Source of the DNA: an uncultured Pelagibacteraceae bacterium
GTDB taxonomy: Bacteria; Pseudomonadota; Alphaproteobacteria; Pelagibacterales; Pelagibacteraceae
DNA: 51,157 nt
Assembly: GCA_902515095.1 (NCBI GenBank)
Contig: CABXTC010000007.1
Location: 1 to 51,157 of the forward strand
Direction of reading: 5' to 3'
The notes below the pieces were generated by a model. It did no database searches. It was not told the DNA's origin and saw only the letters and a list, made by a program, of their open reading frames with translations. Numbering within the stretch: the first letter of the stretch is position 1; each line of letters begins with the position of its first letter. Position numbers and translations under genes: made by a program. Shown here piece by piece: positions 17,621 through 25,402 of the stretch.

Positions 17621-17667
17621 TTTAGATATAATCTTTTAATTGAATTAAGTGATTACTTATATCTAAA
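17621..17667. repeat. 11-bp perfect inverted repeat between sugar dehydrogenase and DMT genes
   Basis: TTTAGATATAA (17621-17631) and TTATATCTAAA (17657-17667) are exact reverse complements around a 25-nt loop, filling most of the 57-bp spacer. As RNA on the minus strand it would form a long AU hairpin right after the sugar dehydrogenase stop. It could be a weak terminator, an mRNA 3' stabiliser or an operator for the DMT gene. Confidence 0.5.
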
Positions 17668-17670
17668 AAA

Positions 17671-18735
17671 CTAGTTATTCTCCATTAGCCAGAGAGCGTC
17701 TTCCCCTAAAAAGTAAATTTTTCCGTTATTTGGATGTACTTGTATATCTCTTATTCTTCCAATTTTATTTTTAAAAATGATATCTTCTTTTACGTTTGAT
17801 AAGTCATCAAATATCAATTTTCTTAAGGATTTGTCTTTAAGTGAAGTAACTAAAGCATGTCCATTCCATTCACTAAACTCTTTACCCTTGTAAATTGTTA
17901 TTGCACTTGTTGCTATGGACGGAACCCAATACTTTATCGCTTTTGTAAAGCCTGGCTTCCATTTAGGACCTATGGGAATACCGGAATAGTTTGTCCCTCC
18001 CCAACCTAAAATTTTCCATCCATAATTTTCACCTTTTTTTGCTTCACCAAACCAATCACCACCTCTTGCTCCATGATTGCTCATGTAAATTTTTCCATCA
18101 AATGGAGACAAAGTTAGACCCTGAGGGTTTCTAATACCTATTTGATAAATTTCAGGTAACCAATCTGATTTACCTTTAAATTTTGGATTATCTTTTGGAA
18201 TACTTCCATCAATATTTATTCTAATAACACTTCCAGGATGCTTTGTAGGATCTTGTGCAATCATACCTTGGCCTCGTTCACCAGCAGATGCAAATAGAAA
18301 ATTACCTTTTATCGCTAATCTTGATCCAAAATGATATCCCGAGTCTATAGGTGGATTAGCTTGAAAAATATTTTTAAAGATTAAATTTTTTTTATTAAAT
18401 TTCGATTTTGCTATTGAAGTACTAGTTTTCCAATCTCCTCTATTTTCGGTATAGGAAATATAAACAAAATCGTCTTTAAAAAGAATATCTAGCAGACCAC
18501 CTTGACCATGCTCCAAATAGTTAAGATTGTGATTTACTGAAGAAATATTAATTGTATTTAGGTTTATTAATTTAATTTTTCCACTTTTTTCAGTAATCAA
18601 TAATTCTGTGTCACTTATAAAAGTAGATCCCCATGGACCTTTCAAATTAACAATTTTTTTGAAATTCAAATTTTCAGCAAATGAATAATTTAAACAAAGT
18701 ATAAATAAAAAAATTGTAACAAGTGTTTTTTTCAC
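17671..18735 (-). CDS. PQQ-dependent sugar dehydrogenase-like (glucose/sorbosone dehydrogenase family)
   Basis: This 354-residue protein belongs to the six-bladed beta-propeller glucose/sorbosone dehydrogenase family. A signal peptide spans about residues 1-20 (KKTLVTIFLFILC...FA), then LKGPWGSTF, HGQGGLLDI, SGYHFGSRLA, ASAGERGQGMIAQDP, PEIYQIGIRNPQGL and MSNHGARGGDWFGE, all typical of PQQ-site propellers. It would oxidise a sugar or aldose in the periplasm. The GTG start at 18735, 1 bp after the SDR stop, gives a clean signal peptide; the frame is open further upstream but that would run inside the SDR gene. No PQQ synthesis genes are in the window. Confidence 0.85.
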   Translation of the reverse strand: MKKTLVTIFLFILCLNYSFAENLNFKKIVNLKGPWGSTFISDTELLITEKSGKIKLINLNTINISSVNHNLNYLEHGQGGLLDILFKDDFVYISYTENRGDWKTSTSIAKSKFNKKNLIFKNIFQANPPIDSGYHFGSRLAIKGNFLFASAGERGQGMIAQDPTKHPGSVIRINIDGSIPKDNPKFKGKSDWLPEIYQIGIRNPQGLTLSPFDGKIYMSNHGARGGDWFGEAKKGENYGWKILGWGGTNYSGIPIGPKWKPGFTKAIKYWVPSIATSAITIYKGKEFSEWNGHALVTSLKDKSLRKLIFDDLSNVKEDIIFKNKIGRIRDIQVHPNNGKIYFLGEDALWLMENN

Positions 18736-18736
18736 T

Positions 18737-19447
18737 TTAAGAAAGTTTTGACCTACCACCATCAACAGCAATGATTTGACCTGTAACCCAAGAACTATCA
18801 TCAGTAATAAGAAATTTTGCAAGAGAGGCTGAGTCTTTACCTTCACCTAATCTTTTTAAAGGATGGGCTTTAGCTATACCATCTGCTAATGCTTTATTTT
18901 TTAACATTGGTTCAGCAATTTTTGAGTTAGTCAAACTAGGTGCAATACAGTTCACTCTAATGTTAGGAGCAAATTCTGCCGCTAAAGAAACTGTTAAACC
19001 CTCTACTGCAGCTTTAGTAGAAGCAATTATAGCGTGATTTGTAAAACCTCTTTGAGCAGCAACTGTAGAAAATAATACCACTGAACCTTTATTTTTTTTT
19101 AAACTATCCTGGTAGCCTTTTATAGCCTCAACCGCAGAATAAAGATTTAGTTTCATACATTTGTTAAAATCTTGTTCTGTAACCATTCTTAAAGGTTTTA
19201 AATCAATTGAACCTACGCAGTAAGCAATACCTTTGGTTTCTGCTATATCATTTTTTACTTTATCAATAAATCCTTCCTCCAAAACATCAGCTACAGTAGA
19301 TGTACATCCTAGTTTGTCAGAAATATTTTTAAGTTCAGCTTCATTTCTTGCAACTAAATGAACGCTATTTCCTGAACTTACTAATTGTTCTGCTAAACTT
19401 GATCCGATTGAACCTGTCGCACCAAAAACAATATATTTTTCTGACAT
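18737..19447 (-). CDS. Atypical short-chain dehydrogenase/reductase
   Basis: This 236-residue Rossmann protein has the SDR cofactor motif GATGSIG at residues 9-15, an acidic ADV at 53-55, and the C-terminal GQIIAVDGGRS. The catalytic Ser is S127 and the Lys is K145, but the Tyr of YxxxK is replaced: the segment reads HAIIASTK, with Ile at 141. H138 is nearby. Some SDRs keep this pattern, so the reaction may differ from classic reduction or be lost. It diverges from the photolyase gene across only 27 bp and is followed after 1 bp by the sugar dehydrogenase gene. Confidence 0.85.
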   Translation of the reverse strand: MSEKYIVFGATGSIGSSLAEQLVSSGNSVHLVARNEAELKNISDKLGCTSTVADVLEEGFIDKVKNDIAETKGIAYCVGSIDLKPLRMVTEQDFNKCMKLNLYSAVEAIKGYQDSLKKNKGSVVLFSTVAAQRGFTNHAIIASTKAAVEGLTVSLAAEFAPNIRVNCIAPSLTNSKIAEPMLKNKALADGIAKAHPLKRLGEGKDSASLAKFLITDDSSWVTGQIIAVDGGRSKLS

Positions 19448-19474
19448 AAAAAATTTTATTAGTTATATTTAATT

Positions 19475-20965
19475 ATGAAGTTATTTTTTATACTTGGTAA
19501 TCAATTATTTCCATCAAAATACCTCGACCGCTTCAAAAAAGACCATATATTCTTTATGGCAGAGGACAATGGTTTATGTACTTATGAAAAACATCATAAG
19601 CAAAAAATACTATTATTCTTGTCTTCCATGCGATCTTATGGGGACAAACTTAAAAAGAATAGATTTAAATTAGAGTACACTAAAATTGAAGATAAAGAGT
19701 TTAAAGATGATTATCTTAAAAAATTAAAAAAGATTATTAATTCAAAAAAAATTAAAGAGATTTCTAGTTTTGAAATCGAAGATAAGTTTTTCGAAAAAAA
19801 AATTTCTCAATTCTTAAAAAAAGAAAAAATTAGTTGGAATATTGTTCAAACTCCTATGTTTTTAAACTCAAGAGGTGAATTCAAAAATTACTTAGGAAAA
19901 TCAAAAAAACCTTTTATGGCAACGTTTTACAAAGAGGTTAGAAAAAAATCAGGAATATTGATGGGCGCGGATGGAAATCCAATTGGAGGAAAGTGGAGCT
20001 TTGATGAGGATAATAGAAATAAATTACCAAAAGATATTTCAATACCAAAATTTCCTAAAATTAATGAAACTAATCATACAAAAAAATTAAAGCCTATCGT
20101 AGAAAAATTATTTAAAAATCATCCAGGTAGTACGGAGAACTTTTGGTTGGCAACAGAATTTGATGACGTAGTTAAACTCCTAAATTTTTTTATAAAAGAA
20201 AAATCAAACTTGTTCGGTGATTATGAAGATGCAGTAAATCAAAAAGACAACATTTTATTTCATAGTGCTTTAAGTCCTTATATCAATTTAGGTTTAATAA
20301 CTCCTGAGTTTATTATTCAAAAAGTTCTAGATTTTCATAAAAGAAATAAAATAAGAATGAATTCGTTAGAGGGTTATATCCGTCAGGTAATTGGTTGGAG
20401 AGAGTTTATGCGAGGCATTTATCAAAGTTATTCAGAGGAAATGGAAACAAAAAATTTTTTTAAACAAAATAGAAAAATGAAAAAGTCTTGGTACGATGGA
20501 ACAACAGGTTTGCCACCATTAGATTATGCAATCAAGAATGCATTAAACCATGGCTGGTCTCACCACATTGAAAGACTAATGATTTTATCTAACATCATGA
20601 ACCTTTGTGAGATTAAACCAATTGTAGTTTACAAATGGTTTATGGAAATGTTTGTAGACTCTTCTGACTGGGTAATGGTACCAAATGTTTATGGTATGGG
20701 ATTATTCAGTGATGGTGGAATATTTGCAACCAAACCGTATATCTGCGGATCCGCTTATTTTATGAAAATGATGGATTTTAAAAAAGGAGATTGGTGCAAT
20801 ACAATGGATGGTCTTTATTGGAGATTTATAGATCGGAATAGAAAATTTTTTTTAACCAATCCTAGACTATCAATGATGGTAAGAATTTTTGATAAAATGA
20901 AAACGGATAGAAAAAAATTGATTTTATCCGAGGCTGATAAATTTATTAAACAAAATACAATTTGA
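19475..20965 (+). CDS. Cryptochrome/photolyase family protein, bacterial (6-4) photolyase type
   Basis: This 496-residue protein matches the bacterial FeS-type photolyase group (PhrB/CryB-like). It has an N-terminal Rossmann domain starting LFFILGNQLFPSKYLDRF and a helical FAD domain with GYIRQVIGWREFMRG (300-314), NHGWSHHIERLMILSNIMNL (358-377) and PNVYGMGLFSDGGIFATKPY (403-422). The group repairs (6-4) photoproducts with light. By alignment from memory with Agrobacterium PhrB, only one of four cluster cysteines is kept (C441 before the GLYWRF segment); the CxxC pair region reads DFKKGDW and the first ligand is a Tyr. The cluster is therefore probably absent. The DUF2256 start overlaps its stop. 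Confidence 0.9.
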   Translation: MKLFFILGNQLFPSKYLDRFKKDHIFFMAEDNGLCTYEKHHKQKILLFLSSMRSYGDKLKKNRFKLEYTKIEDKEFKDDYLKKLKKIINSKKIKEISSFEIEDKFFEKKISQFLKKEKISWNIVQTPMFLNSRGEFKNYLGKSKKPFMATFYKEVRKKSGILMGADGNPIGGKWSFDEDNRNKLPKDISIPKFPKINETNHTKKLKPIVEKLFKNHPGSTENFWLATEFDDVVKLLNFFIKEKSNLFGDYEDAVNQKDNILFHSALSPYINLGLITPEFIIQKVLDFHKRNKIRMNSLEGYIRQVIGWREFMRGIYQSYSEEMETKNFFKQNRKMKKSWYDGTTGLPPLDYAIKNALNHGWSHHIERLMILSNIMNLCEIKPIVVYKWFMEMFVDSSDWVMVPNVYGMGLFSDGGIFATKPYICGSAYFMKMMDFKKGDWCNTMDGLYWRFIDRNRKFFLTNPRLSMMVRIFDKMKTDRKKLILSEADKFIKQNTI

Positions 20966-21093
20966 TGAGAAAAGAAAATTTACCATCCAAAACTTGTCCA
21001 ATTTGCAAAAGACCTTTTGTTTGGCGAAAGAAATGGAAACTAAATTGGGATAGAGTAAAATATTGTTCTAAGAAGTGTTCTAAGCTAAGCTAA
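20965..21093 (+). CDS. DUF2256 zinc-ribbon-like small protein
   Basis: This 42-residue protein begins MRKENLPSKTCPICKRPFVW and contains two paired cysteine motifs, CPIC (11-14) and CSKKC (34-38), flanking RKKWKLNWDRVKY. That is the DUF2256 pattern, a probable zinc-binding unit often found beside cryptochrome/photolyase genes. Function is unknown. It starts within the photolyase stop (TGATG) and ends 5 bp before the amidotransferase gene, so it is almost certainly co-translated with the photolyase. Confidence 0.88.
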   Translation: MRKENLPSKTCPICKRPFVWRKKWKLNWDRVKYCSKKCSKLS

Positions 21094-21098
21094 TTTTA

Positions 21099-21818
21099 GT
21101 GAACATTATCGTATTACAACACATTAAAATTGAAGACCCTGGATACATTAAAGATTTAATGTTAGCCGATGGATTAAATTTAACCACTATAGAACTCGAT
21201 GAAGGTGAAAAAATACCAGATGATTTAAGTAAATTTGATGGAATGTTTTGTATGGGTGGCCCAATGGATACATTTATGGAAAAAGATTATCCCTGGTTAA
21301 TTGAGGAAAAAAAAGCAATCAAAGAATTTGTTATTAATTTAAAAAAACCTTATTTGGGTTTTTGTTTAGGGTGTCAGTTGTTAGGTGAAGTTGTTGGTGG
21401 CAAAGTAGTTAAATCTCAACCAGCAGAAATAGGGATTATGGATATTAATTTTTCTAAAGAAAAAGATAATGATAATTTATTTTCTAAATTCCCTAACAAA
21501 ATAAAAAGTTTACAATGGCATTCTTATGAGGTTGAAGGGATTGAGAATAATAAAGATGTAACTTTGTTAGCTTCATCACCGGTTACTAAATATCAAATTT
21601 TTAAATATCAAAATCATGCTTATGGCATTCAATTCCACATAGAAATAAAAGATACAACAGTTAATGAGTGGGGCTGTGTACCAGAGTATAAAAAAGCACT
21701 TGAAGATCAACTTGGTAGTGGCGCATTAGAGAAATTTGATCAAGCTGCTAAAAACAATATGGAAGATATGAATAATTATTCAAAAATTTTATACAATAAT
21801 TTTAAGACGCTCTTATGA
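21099..21818 (+). CDS. Class I glutamine amidotransferase-like protein
   Basis: This 239-residue protein is a stand-alone type 1 glutamine amidotransferase domain. It has the nucleophile loop GFCLGCQLLG with C89, then WHSYEV and the GIQFHIEI segment with H180 and E182, completing a Cys-His-Glu triad. Such proteins release ammonia from glutamine for a partner synthase or hydrolyse gamma-glutamyl bonds; no partner is adjacent, so the substrate is unknown. Start is GTG, 5 bp after DUF2256. Its stop overlaps the next small gene as ATGA. Confidence 0.87.
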   Translation: MNIIVLQHIKIEDPGYIKDLMLADGLNLTTIELDEGEKIPDDLSKFDGMFCMGGPMDTFMEKDYPWLIEEKKAIKEFVINLKKPYLGFCLGCQLLGEVVGGKVVKSQPAEIGIMDINFSKEKDNDNLFSKFPNKIKSLQWHSYEVEGIENNKDVTLLASSPVTKYQIFKYQNHAYGIQFHIEIKDTTVNEWGCVPEYKKALEDQLGSGALEKFDQAAKNNMEDMNNYSKILYNNFKTLL

Positions 21819-21952
21819 ACAAGAAAAGAAAAAAATTGAAAAAGAAAAATCCAATAGCAAAATTATTAAGTTCACCAATGTTAAGAAATAAAATAGTAAA
21901 AAATAAAAAAAAAATTTATAATAGAAAAAAATTTAAATTGGAGAGTGAATAA
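21815..21952 (+). CDS. ArfA-like small basic protein (candidate ribosome-rescue factor)
   Basis: This 45-residue, very basic protein (MNKKRKKLKKK...) contains NPIAKLLSSPMLRNKIVKNK, which lines up well with the core of ArfA (there a [20 protein letters not shown] pattern), followed by KKIYNRKK like the ArfA YxRK tail. ArfA recruits RF2 to ribosomes stalled on non-stop mRNA. The match is from memory and short, so this is a candidate only; a generic ribosome-binding peptide is the alternative. It overlaps the amidotransferase stop (ATGA) and ends 5 bp before the next gene. Confidence 0.55.
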   Translation: MNKKRKKLKKKNPIAKLLSSPMLRNKIVKNKKKIYNRKKFKLESE

Positions 21953-21957
21953 AAAAT

Positions 21958-22179
21958 ATGAATAATAAAATTTTTGAATGGGCAGGTGTTATTACAGCAA
22001 TATTATATTCATTATTTGTAGCTATGAACATTGGTATAGAATTTTTTGGTTTTTGCTTATTACTTATATCTGCAATCTTAATTGGAATTTGGGCTTATAG
22101 GGGTGGTCATAGAGGAATATTATTTTTACAATTTTTTTATGCTACGGCAGGAATTATTGGGATGTTTAGGTGGTTTTAA
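21958..22179 (+). CDS. Small multi-span membrane protein
   Basis: This 73-residue protein has three hydrophobic segments (about residues 7-24, 28-46 and 53-71) and a WAYRGGHRG turn, with a closing MFRW. The pattern resembles small PnuC-like or DUF6552-type membrane proteins, but I cannot assign a function. An AGAGTGAA stretch precedes it. It is the last gene of the photolyase run, and its end overlaps the convergent inverted-topology photolyase by 4 bp. Confidence 0.65.
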   Translation: MNNKIFEWAGVITAILYSLFVAMNIGIEFFGFCLLLISAILIGIWAYRGGHRGILFLQFFYATAGIIGMFRWF

Positions 22180-23315
22180 TTGAAAGTTGTAATTATTTTA
22201 GGAATATAATTCTTAAAATTAAAAAAACCTTTATTACAATATTGCCAAGAATATTGATCGAGTTTTCTATATAAAAAATCTAATTTTAAATTATTTGAAT
22301 TTAAATAATCCAGGTTTTCACCGACAGTTGGATACAACCCAATAACAGACTCATCTATATTTTTAATTTCACTTATATCCACTACATCACAATCGATAGA
22401 ATTATTTTTTAATCTTTCTTTCTGGTCATTAATTAAAAGTGATTTAAATTTAATAACTTTTTCGCTCAGTTTGATAGATCTATTTTCATTTTTATTCGAA
22501 ATTATATAAATTTTTTTAAATCTATTATTTTGAAAATCAGTAGTTTCAAATGATAGATTATTTTCAAAAATTAAAAGATTTCTACCATCTATATTCTCAT
22601 TACTAAAGTTTTGCTTTATAATTGGATAAGTTTTTTCTGAAATTTTAGGAGGAGCGTTTTCGTTTAATTTAATATTATTAAATTTATTATTAGTGAACTT
22701 TTTAATATTCCACTCACTCGCCAAGTAGTGTTTTCCTTGCGTTTGAACTCCAGCCACCCATCTCCAACTAAGAGTATTAGATGCAGCATCTCCATCGAAA
22801 AGATGTTGCATAAAAAATTCTGCTCCCAATTGCCAAGGTAAATCTAAACTGAAAATCCAAATACTAGCAAACCACATTCTTGTATGGTTATGTAAATAAT
22901 TGTATTCTTTAATTTCATTCACCCACTCATTAAAGCATTCAATATTAGTTTTACCCTCGATTGCATTTAGATAGTTCTGGTTGCTTTTGAATTCTTCTCT
23001 AATTTTGTTTAATCCTATTAAATAATCAGACCAAACGTTCGGCCTTAATTCTAGCCATCCTTTCCAGTACGTTCGCCATAAAATTTCTTGAATAAATTTT
23101 TCGTTTTTTGAAAAAGAAAATTTACCTAATGATTTTTTAATTACCTCTTTCTCACTTATAATTCCATGAGTAATGTATGGAGATAAACACGAAATATTAG
23201 ATCTATTCAAAGGTCCAAAGTCAAAGTTTCTAAGTTTTGAATATTCTGAAAGATTATTATCAACAAAATTATTTAATCTGTTTAATGCCTCAGTCTTCGA
23301 AGCTACAAAATTCAT
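22176..23315 (-). CDS. Photolyase with inverted domain order (NewPHL type)
   Basis: This 379-residue protein starts directly with the photolyase FAD domain: CLSPYITHGIIS (43-54), ILWRTYWKGWLELRPNVW (78-95), LHNHTRMWFASIWIF (141-155), FDGDAASNTLSWRWVAG (173-189). The usual N-terminal antenna domain is missing. Instead an alpha/beta region follows at about 230-379, with strand-like LLIFENNL, KIYIISN and VIGLYPTV. This inverted order matches the NewPHL class described as CPD photolyases for single-stranded DNA. An antenna pigment is unlikely. It is the second photolyase within 4 kb, convergent with the first. Start ATG has no upstream rival; 6 bp separate it from the PsiE-like gene. Confidence 0.85.
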   Translation of the reverse strand: MNFVASKTEALNRLNNFVDNNLSEYSKLRNFDFGPLNRSNISCLSPYITHGIISEKEVIKKSLGKFSFSKNEKFIQEILWRTYWKGWLELRPNVWSDYLIGLNKIREEFKSNQNYLNAIEGKTNIECFNEWVNEIKEYNYLHNHTRMWFASIWIFSLDLPWQLGAEFFMQHLFDGDAASNTLSWRWVAGVQTQGKHYLASEWNIKKFTNNKFNNIKLNENAPPKISEKTYPIIKQNFSNENIDGRNLLIFENNLSFETTDFQNNRFKKIYIISNKNENRSIKLSEKVIKFKSLLINDQKERLKNNSIDCDVVDISEIKNIDESVIGLYPTVGENLDYLNSNNLKLDFLYRKLDQYSWQYCNKGFFNFKNYIPKIITTFN

Positions 23316-23321
23316 ATTAAA

Positions 23322-23702
23322 TTATTTTGATTTTTTTTTCTTTAAACCAAGTTTGTCGCTATGTCTTAATCTTAAAATTACTATTGCTCCGGCTATAAGA
23401 ACTATAGCAACAGCCTCATAAACAAGTGCCGCAGGATCCATTTCTTTTCCTTGAAGGATAATAAATCGGGCTAGAGCCGTAATTGCTATTAATAGAGGCA
23501 ATGTAATGCTAATAGATTGCTGGTCCCAAAAAACTCTTACCATTGCAAGAACCTCAAGGTATAGAAACATTAATAGTAGATCTGCCAAAGTGACCGATTG
23601 ATTTAAAAACATTTTTTTTATTTCTATTCCAACTGCAATCACTGTGCTTACTAAAATAATACACATCAAAATTAGTTGTAAATTTTTTGCTATATTCTGC
23701 AT
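23322..23702 (-). CDS. PsiE-family membrane protein
   Basis: This 126-residue protein has four membrane spans, with LLLMFLYLEVLAMV, an ISITLPLLIAITALARFIIL segment and a Lys-rich tail (GLKKKKSK). This is the pattern of the phosphate-starvation-inducible PsiE family, whose role is unknown. Phosphate control is not visible here; I see no Pho-box-like site. Its start codon overlaps the stop of the upstream gene by one base. Confidence 0.75.
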   Translation of the reverse strand: MQNIAKNLQLILMCIILVSTVIAVGIEIKKMFLNQSVTLADLLLMFLYLEVLAMVRVFWDQQSISITLPLLIAITALARFIILQGKEMDPAALVYEAVAIVLIAGAIVILRLRHSDKLGLKKKKSK

Positions 23703-24160
23703 TACTTATCTTTACTAAATGGTAACCATTTTTCAAATACTGATTTCGAGGAACCATCATATGGAATTGAATAAGAATAAGGGTTTGGACTAGTTAATAC
23801 TTCAATTCCCTTTGAAAAAACGAATATAAACACAATTACAAAAACGAGCACCATTATTTTAAAAGGATCAAAATTTTTTGTTTTAAAAACATTTGTTGAA
23901 TTTTCCTCAGCTCTGTGGAAATGTTTAAATGTCATGTACACCGCAAATATCAAACCAATATGAGCTAAAAAAAGCCCAGTCCAGCCAAACACAAAAGTCG
24001 TATATGAAAATATATACAAGCTAAAAACAGTGGTCCAAATAAAACTTAGTACCAATAAGATTTGCAATCTGACAGTTTTTGGTAGGGACCGTAAATCATT
24101 TTTACTATCATCAAATAAAATATTTGCTGTATCTCTCATCCAATTTTTTATTGATTCCAT
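23702..24160 (-). CDS. Hypothetical membrane protein (2TM-like)
   Basis: This 152-residue protein has a charged N-terminus (MESIKNWMRDTANILFDDSK), two adjacent spans (about residues 32-52 and 57-77), a hydrophilic stretch with HFHRAEENS, and a third span near 98-118. I do not recognise a family. It is translationally coupled to the PsiE-like gene through a one-base TAATG overlap, so the two probably act together in the membrane. The 53-bp spacer upstream contains a GACAAA/TTTGTC dyad at 24190-24207. Confidence 0.65.
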   Translation of the reverse strand: MESIKNWMRDTANILFDDSKNDLRSLPKTVRLQILLVLSFIWTTVFSLYIFSYTTFVFGWTGLFLAHIGLIFAVYMTFKHFHRAEENSTNVFKTKNFDPFKIMVLVFVIVFIFVFSKGIEVLTSPNPYSYSIPYDGSSKSVFEKWLPFSKDK

Positions 24161-24213
24161 GATTCTAAGATATAACTTAAAACAAATTTGACAAACTATA
24201 ATTTGTCCTAATT

Positions 24214-25401
24214 TTATAAATAATATAGTTTTTTCTTATGATAATTAATAAATCTTTCTACATTAGATTTTTGAAAGGTTTTATTTTCTTCAAAAGAAAC
24301 TTTTTTTACTGAATAAGCATTACTCTTTGTAATTCTAGATTGAATAGCAATGTTTCCTTTGTAAATCTTAAGTTTTACTGATCCATTTACTTTATTTTTT
24401 TTCTTATCAACAATTTTTTGAAGTTTAAATCTTTCTTTTGAATACCAATAACCATTGTAAATTAATTCTGCATATCTAGGCATAATTAAATCTTTCTTAT
24501 GCATTGTCTCTCTATCTAATGTTACAGATTCAATAGCTCTATGAGCATGAACTAAGAGAGTTCCACCAGGTGTTTCATAAACTCCTCGTGATTTAATTCC
24601 AAGAAATCTATTTTCAACTAGATCAACTCTTCCTATACCGTTTTTTCCAGCGATTAAATTCAAATTAGTAAGAATTTTTTCTGGGGAAAGTTTTTTACCA
24701 TTTATACCTATTGGATCACTGTTTTTAAAATTAATTGTAATATAAGTTGGTCTATTGGGTGCTCTTTCAGGTGAAACTGTTCTTTGAAAAATAAATTCTG
24801 GAGCAGAATTTTTCGGATTTTCTAAAATTTTTCCCTCTGTTGAAGTGTGAAATAAGTTATCATCTATTGAGAAAGGTGGTGCTCCTTTTTTATCTCTAGG
24901 TATTTGTATTTTATGTTTTTTTGCATAATTAATCAGATCACTTCTAGATTTTAAATTCCAAATTCTCCATGGTGCAATTATTTTTATTTTTGGATCAAAA
25001 TAGTGATATCCAAGTTCAAATCTTATTTGATCATTTCCCTTTCCTGTGGCGCCATGAGAAACAGCATAAGCTTTAAATTTTTTTGCTATTCTAATTTGAT
25101 CTTTTGCGATTAATGGTCTTGCTATAGAAGTTCCCAATAAATAAGCTCCTTCATAAATTGCATGGCCTCTTATCATTGGAAATATATAATCTTTTACAAA
25201 AGTATTTTTTAGATCTTTGATTATAATTTTTTTAACACCAAACTTTTTTGCATTTTTTATTATTTTTTTTCGATTGATGTCTTGGCCGATATTAGCAGTG
25301 TAGCAAATAACTTCTGCTTTATAATTTTCTTGAAGCCACTTAAGAATAATTGAAGTATCTAATCCTCCCGAATAAGCAAGCACAATTTTTTTTTTTGACA
25401 T
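24214..25401 (-). CDS. argG: Argininosuccinate synthase
   Basis: This 395-residue enzyme condenses citrulline and aspartate with ATP to argininosuccinate in arginine synthesis. It has the PP-loop VLAYSGGLDTSIILKWL at 7-23, HGATGKGNDQIRFE, the APWR segment and the SRGVYETPGGTLL motif. Length is normal. The start lies 1 bp before the stop of the 2OG-oxygenase-like gene, so it is part of that run, but no other arginine gene is nearby. Confidence 0.97.
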   Translation of the reverse strand: MSKKKIVLAYSGGLDTSIILKWLQENYKAEVICYTANIGQDINRKKIIKNAKKFGVKKIIIKDLKNTFVKDYIFPMIRGHAIYEGAYLLGTSIARPLIAKDQIRIAKKFKAYAVSHGATGKGNDQIRFELGYHYFDPKIKIIAPWRIWNLKSRSDLINYAKKHKIQIPRDKKGAPPFSIDDNLFHTSTEGKILENPKNSAPEFIFQRTVSPERAPNRPTYITINFKNSDPIGINGKKLSPEKILTNLNLIAGKNGIGRVDLVENRFLGIKSRGVYETPGGTLLVHAHRAIESVTLDRETMHKKDLIMPRYAELIYNGYWYSKERFKLQKIVDKKKNKVNGSVKLKIYKGNIAIQSRITKSNAYSVKKVSFEENKTFQKSNVERFINYHKKKLYYL

Positions 25402-25402
25402 T

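Noticed and set aside
19475..23315. The two photolyases as pieces of one broken gene
   Set aside because: They lie on opposite strands, each has its own complete FAD domain, and their sequences belong to different classes.
24190..24207. GACAAA-ctataa-TTTGTC dyad downstream of argG as a terminator
   Set aside because: The stem is only 6 bp, AU-rich and without a proper T tract; it may equally be part of a promoter for the following membrane gene.
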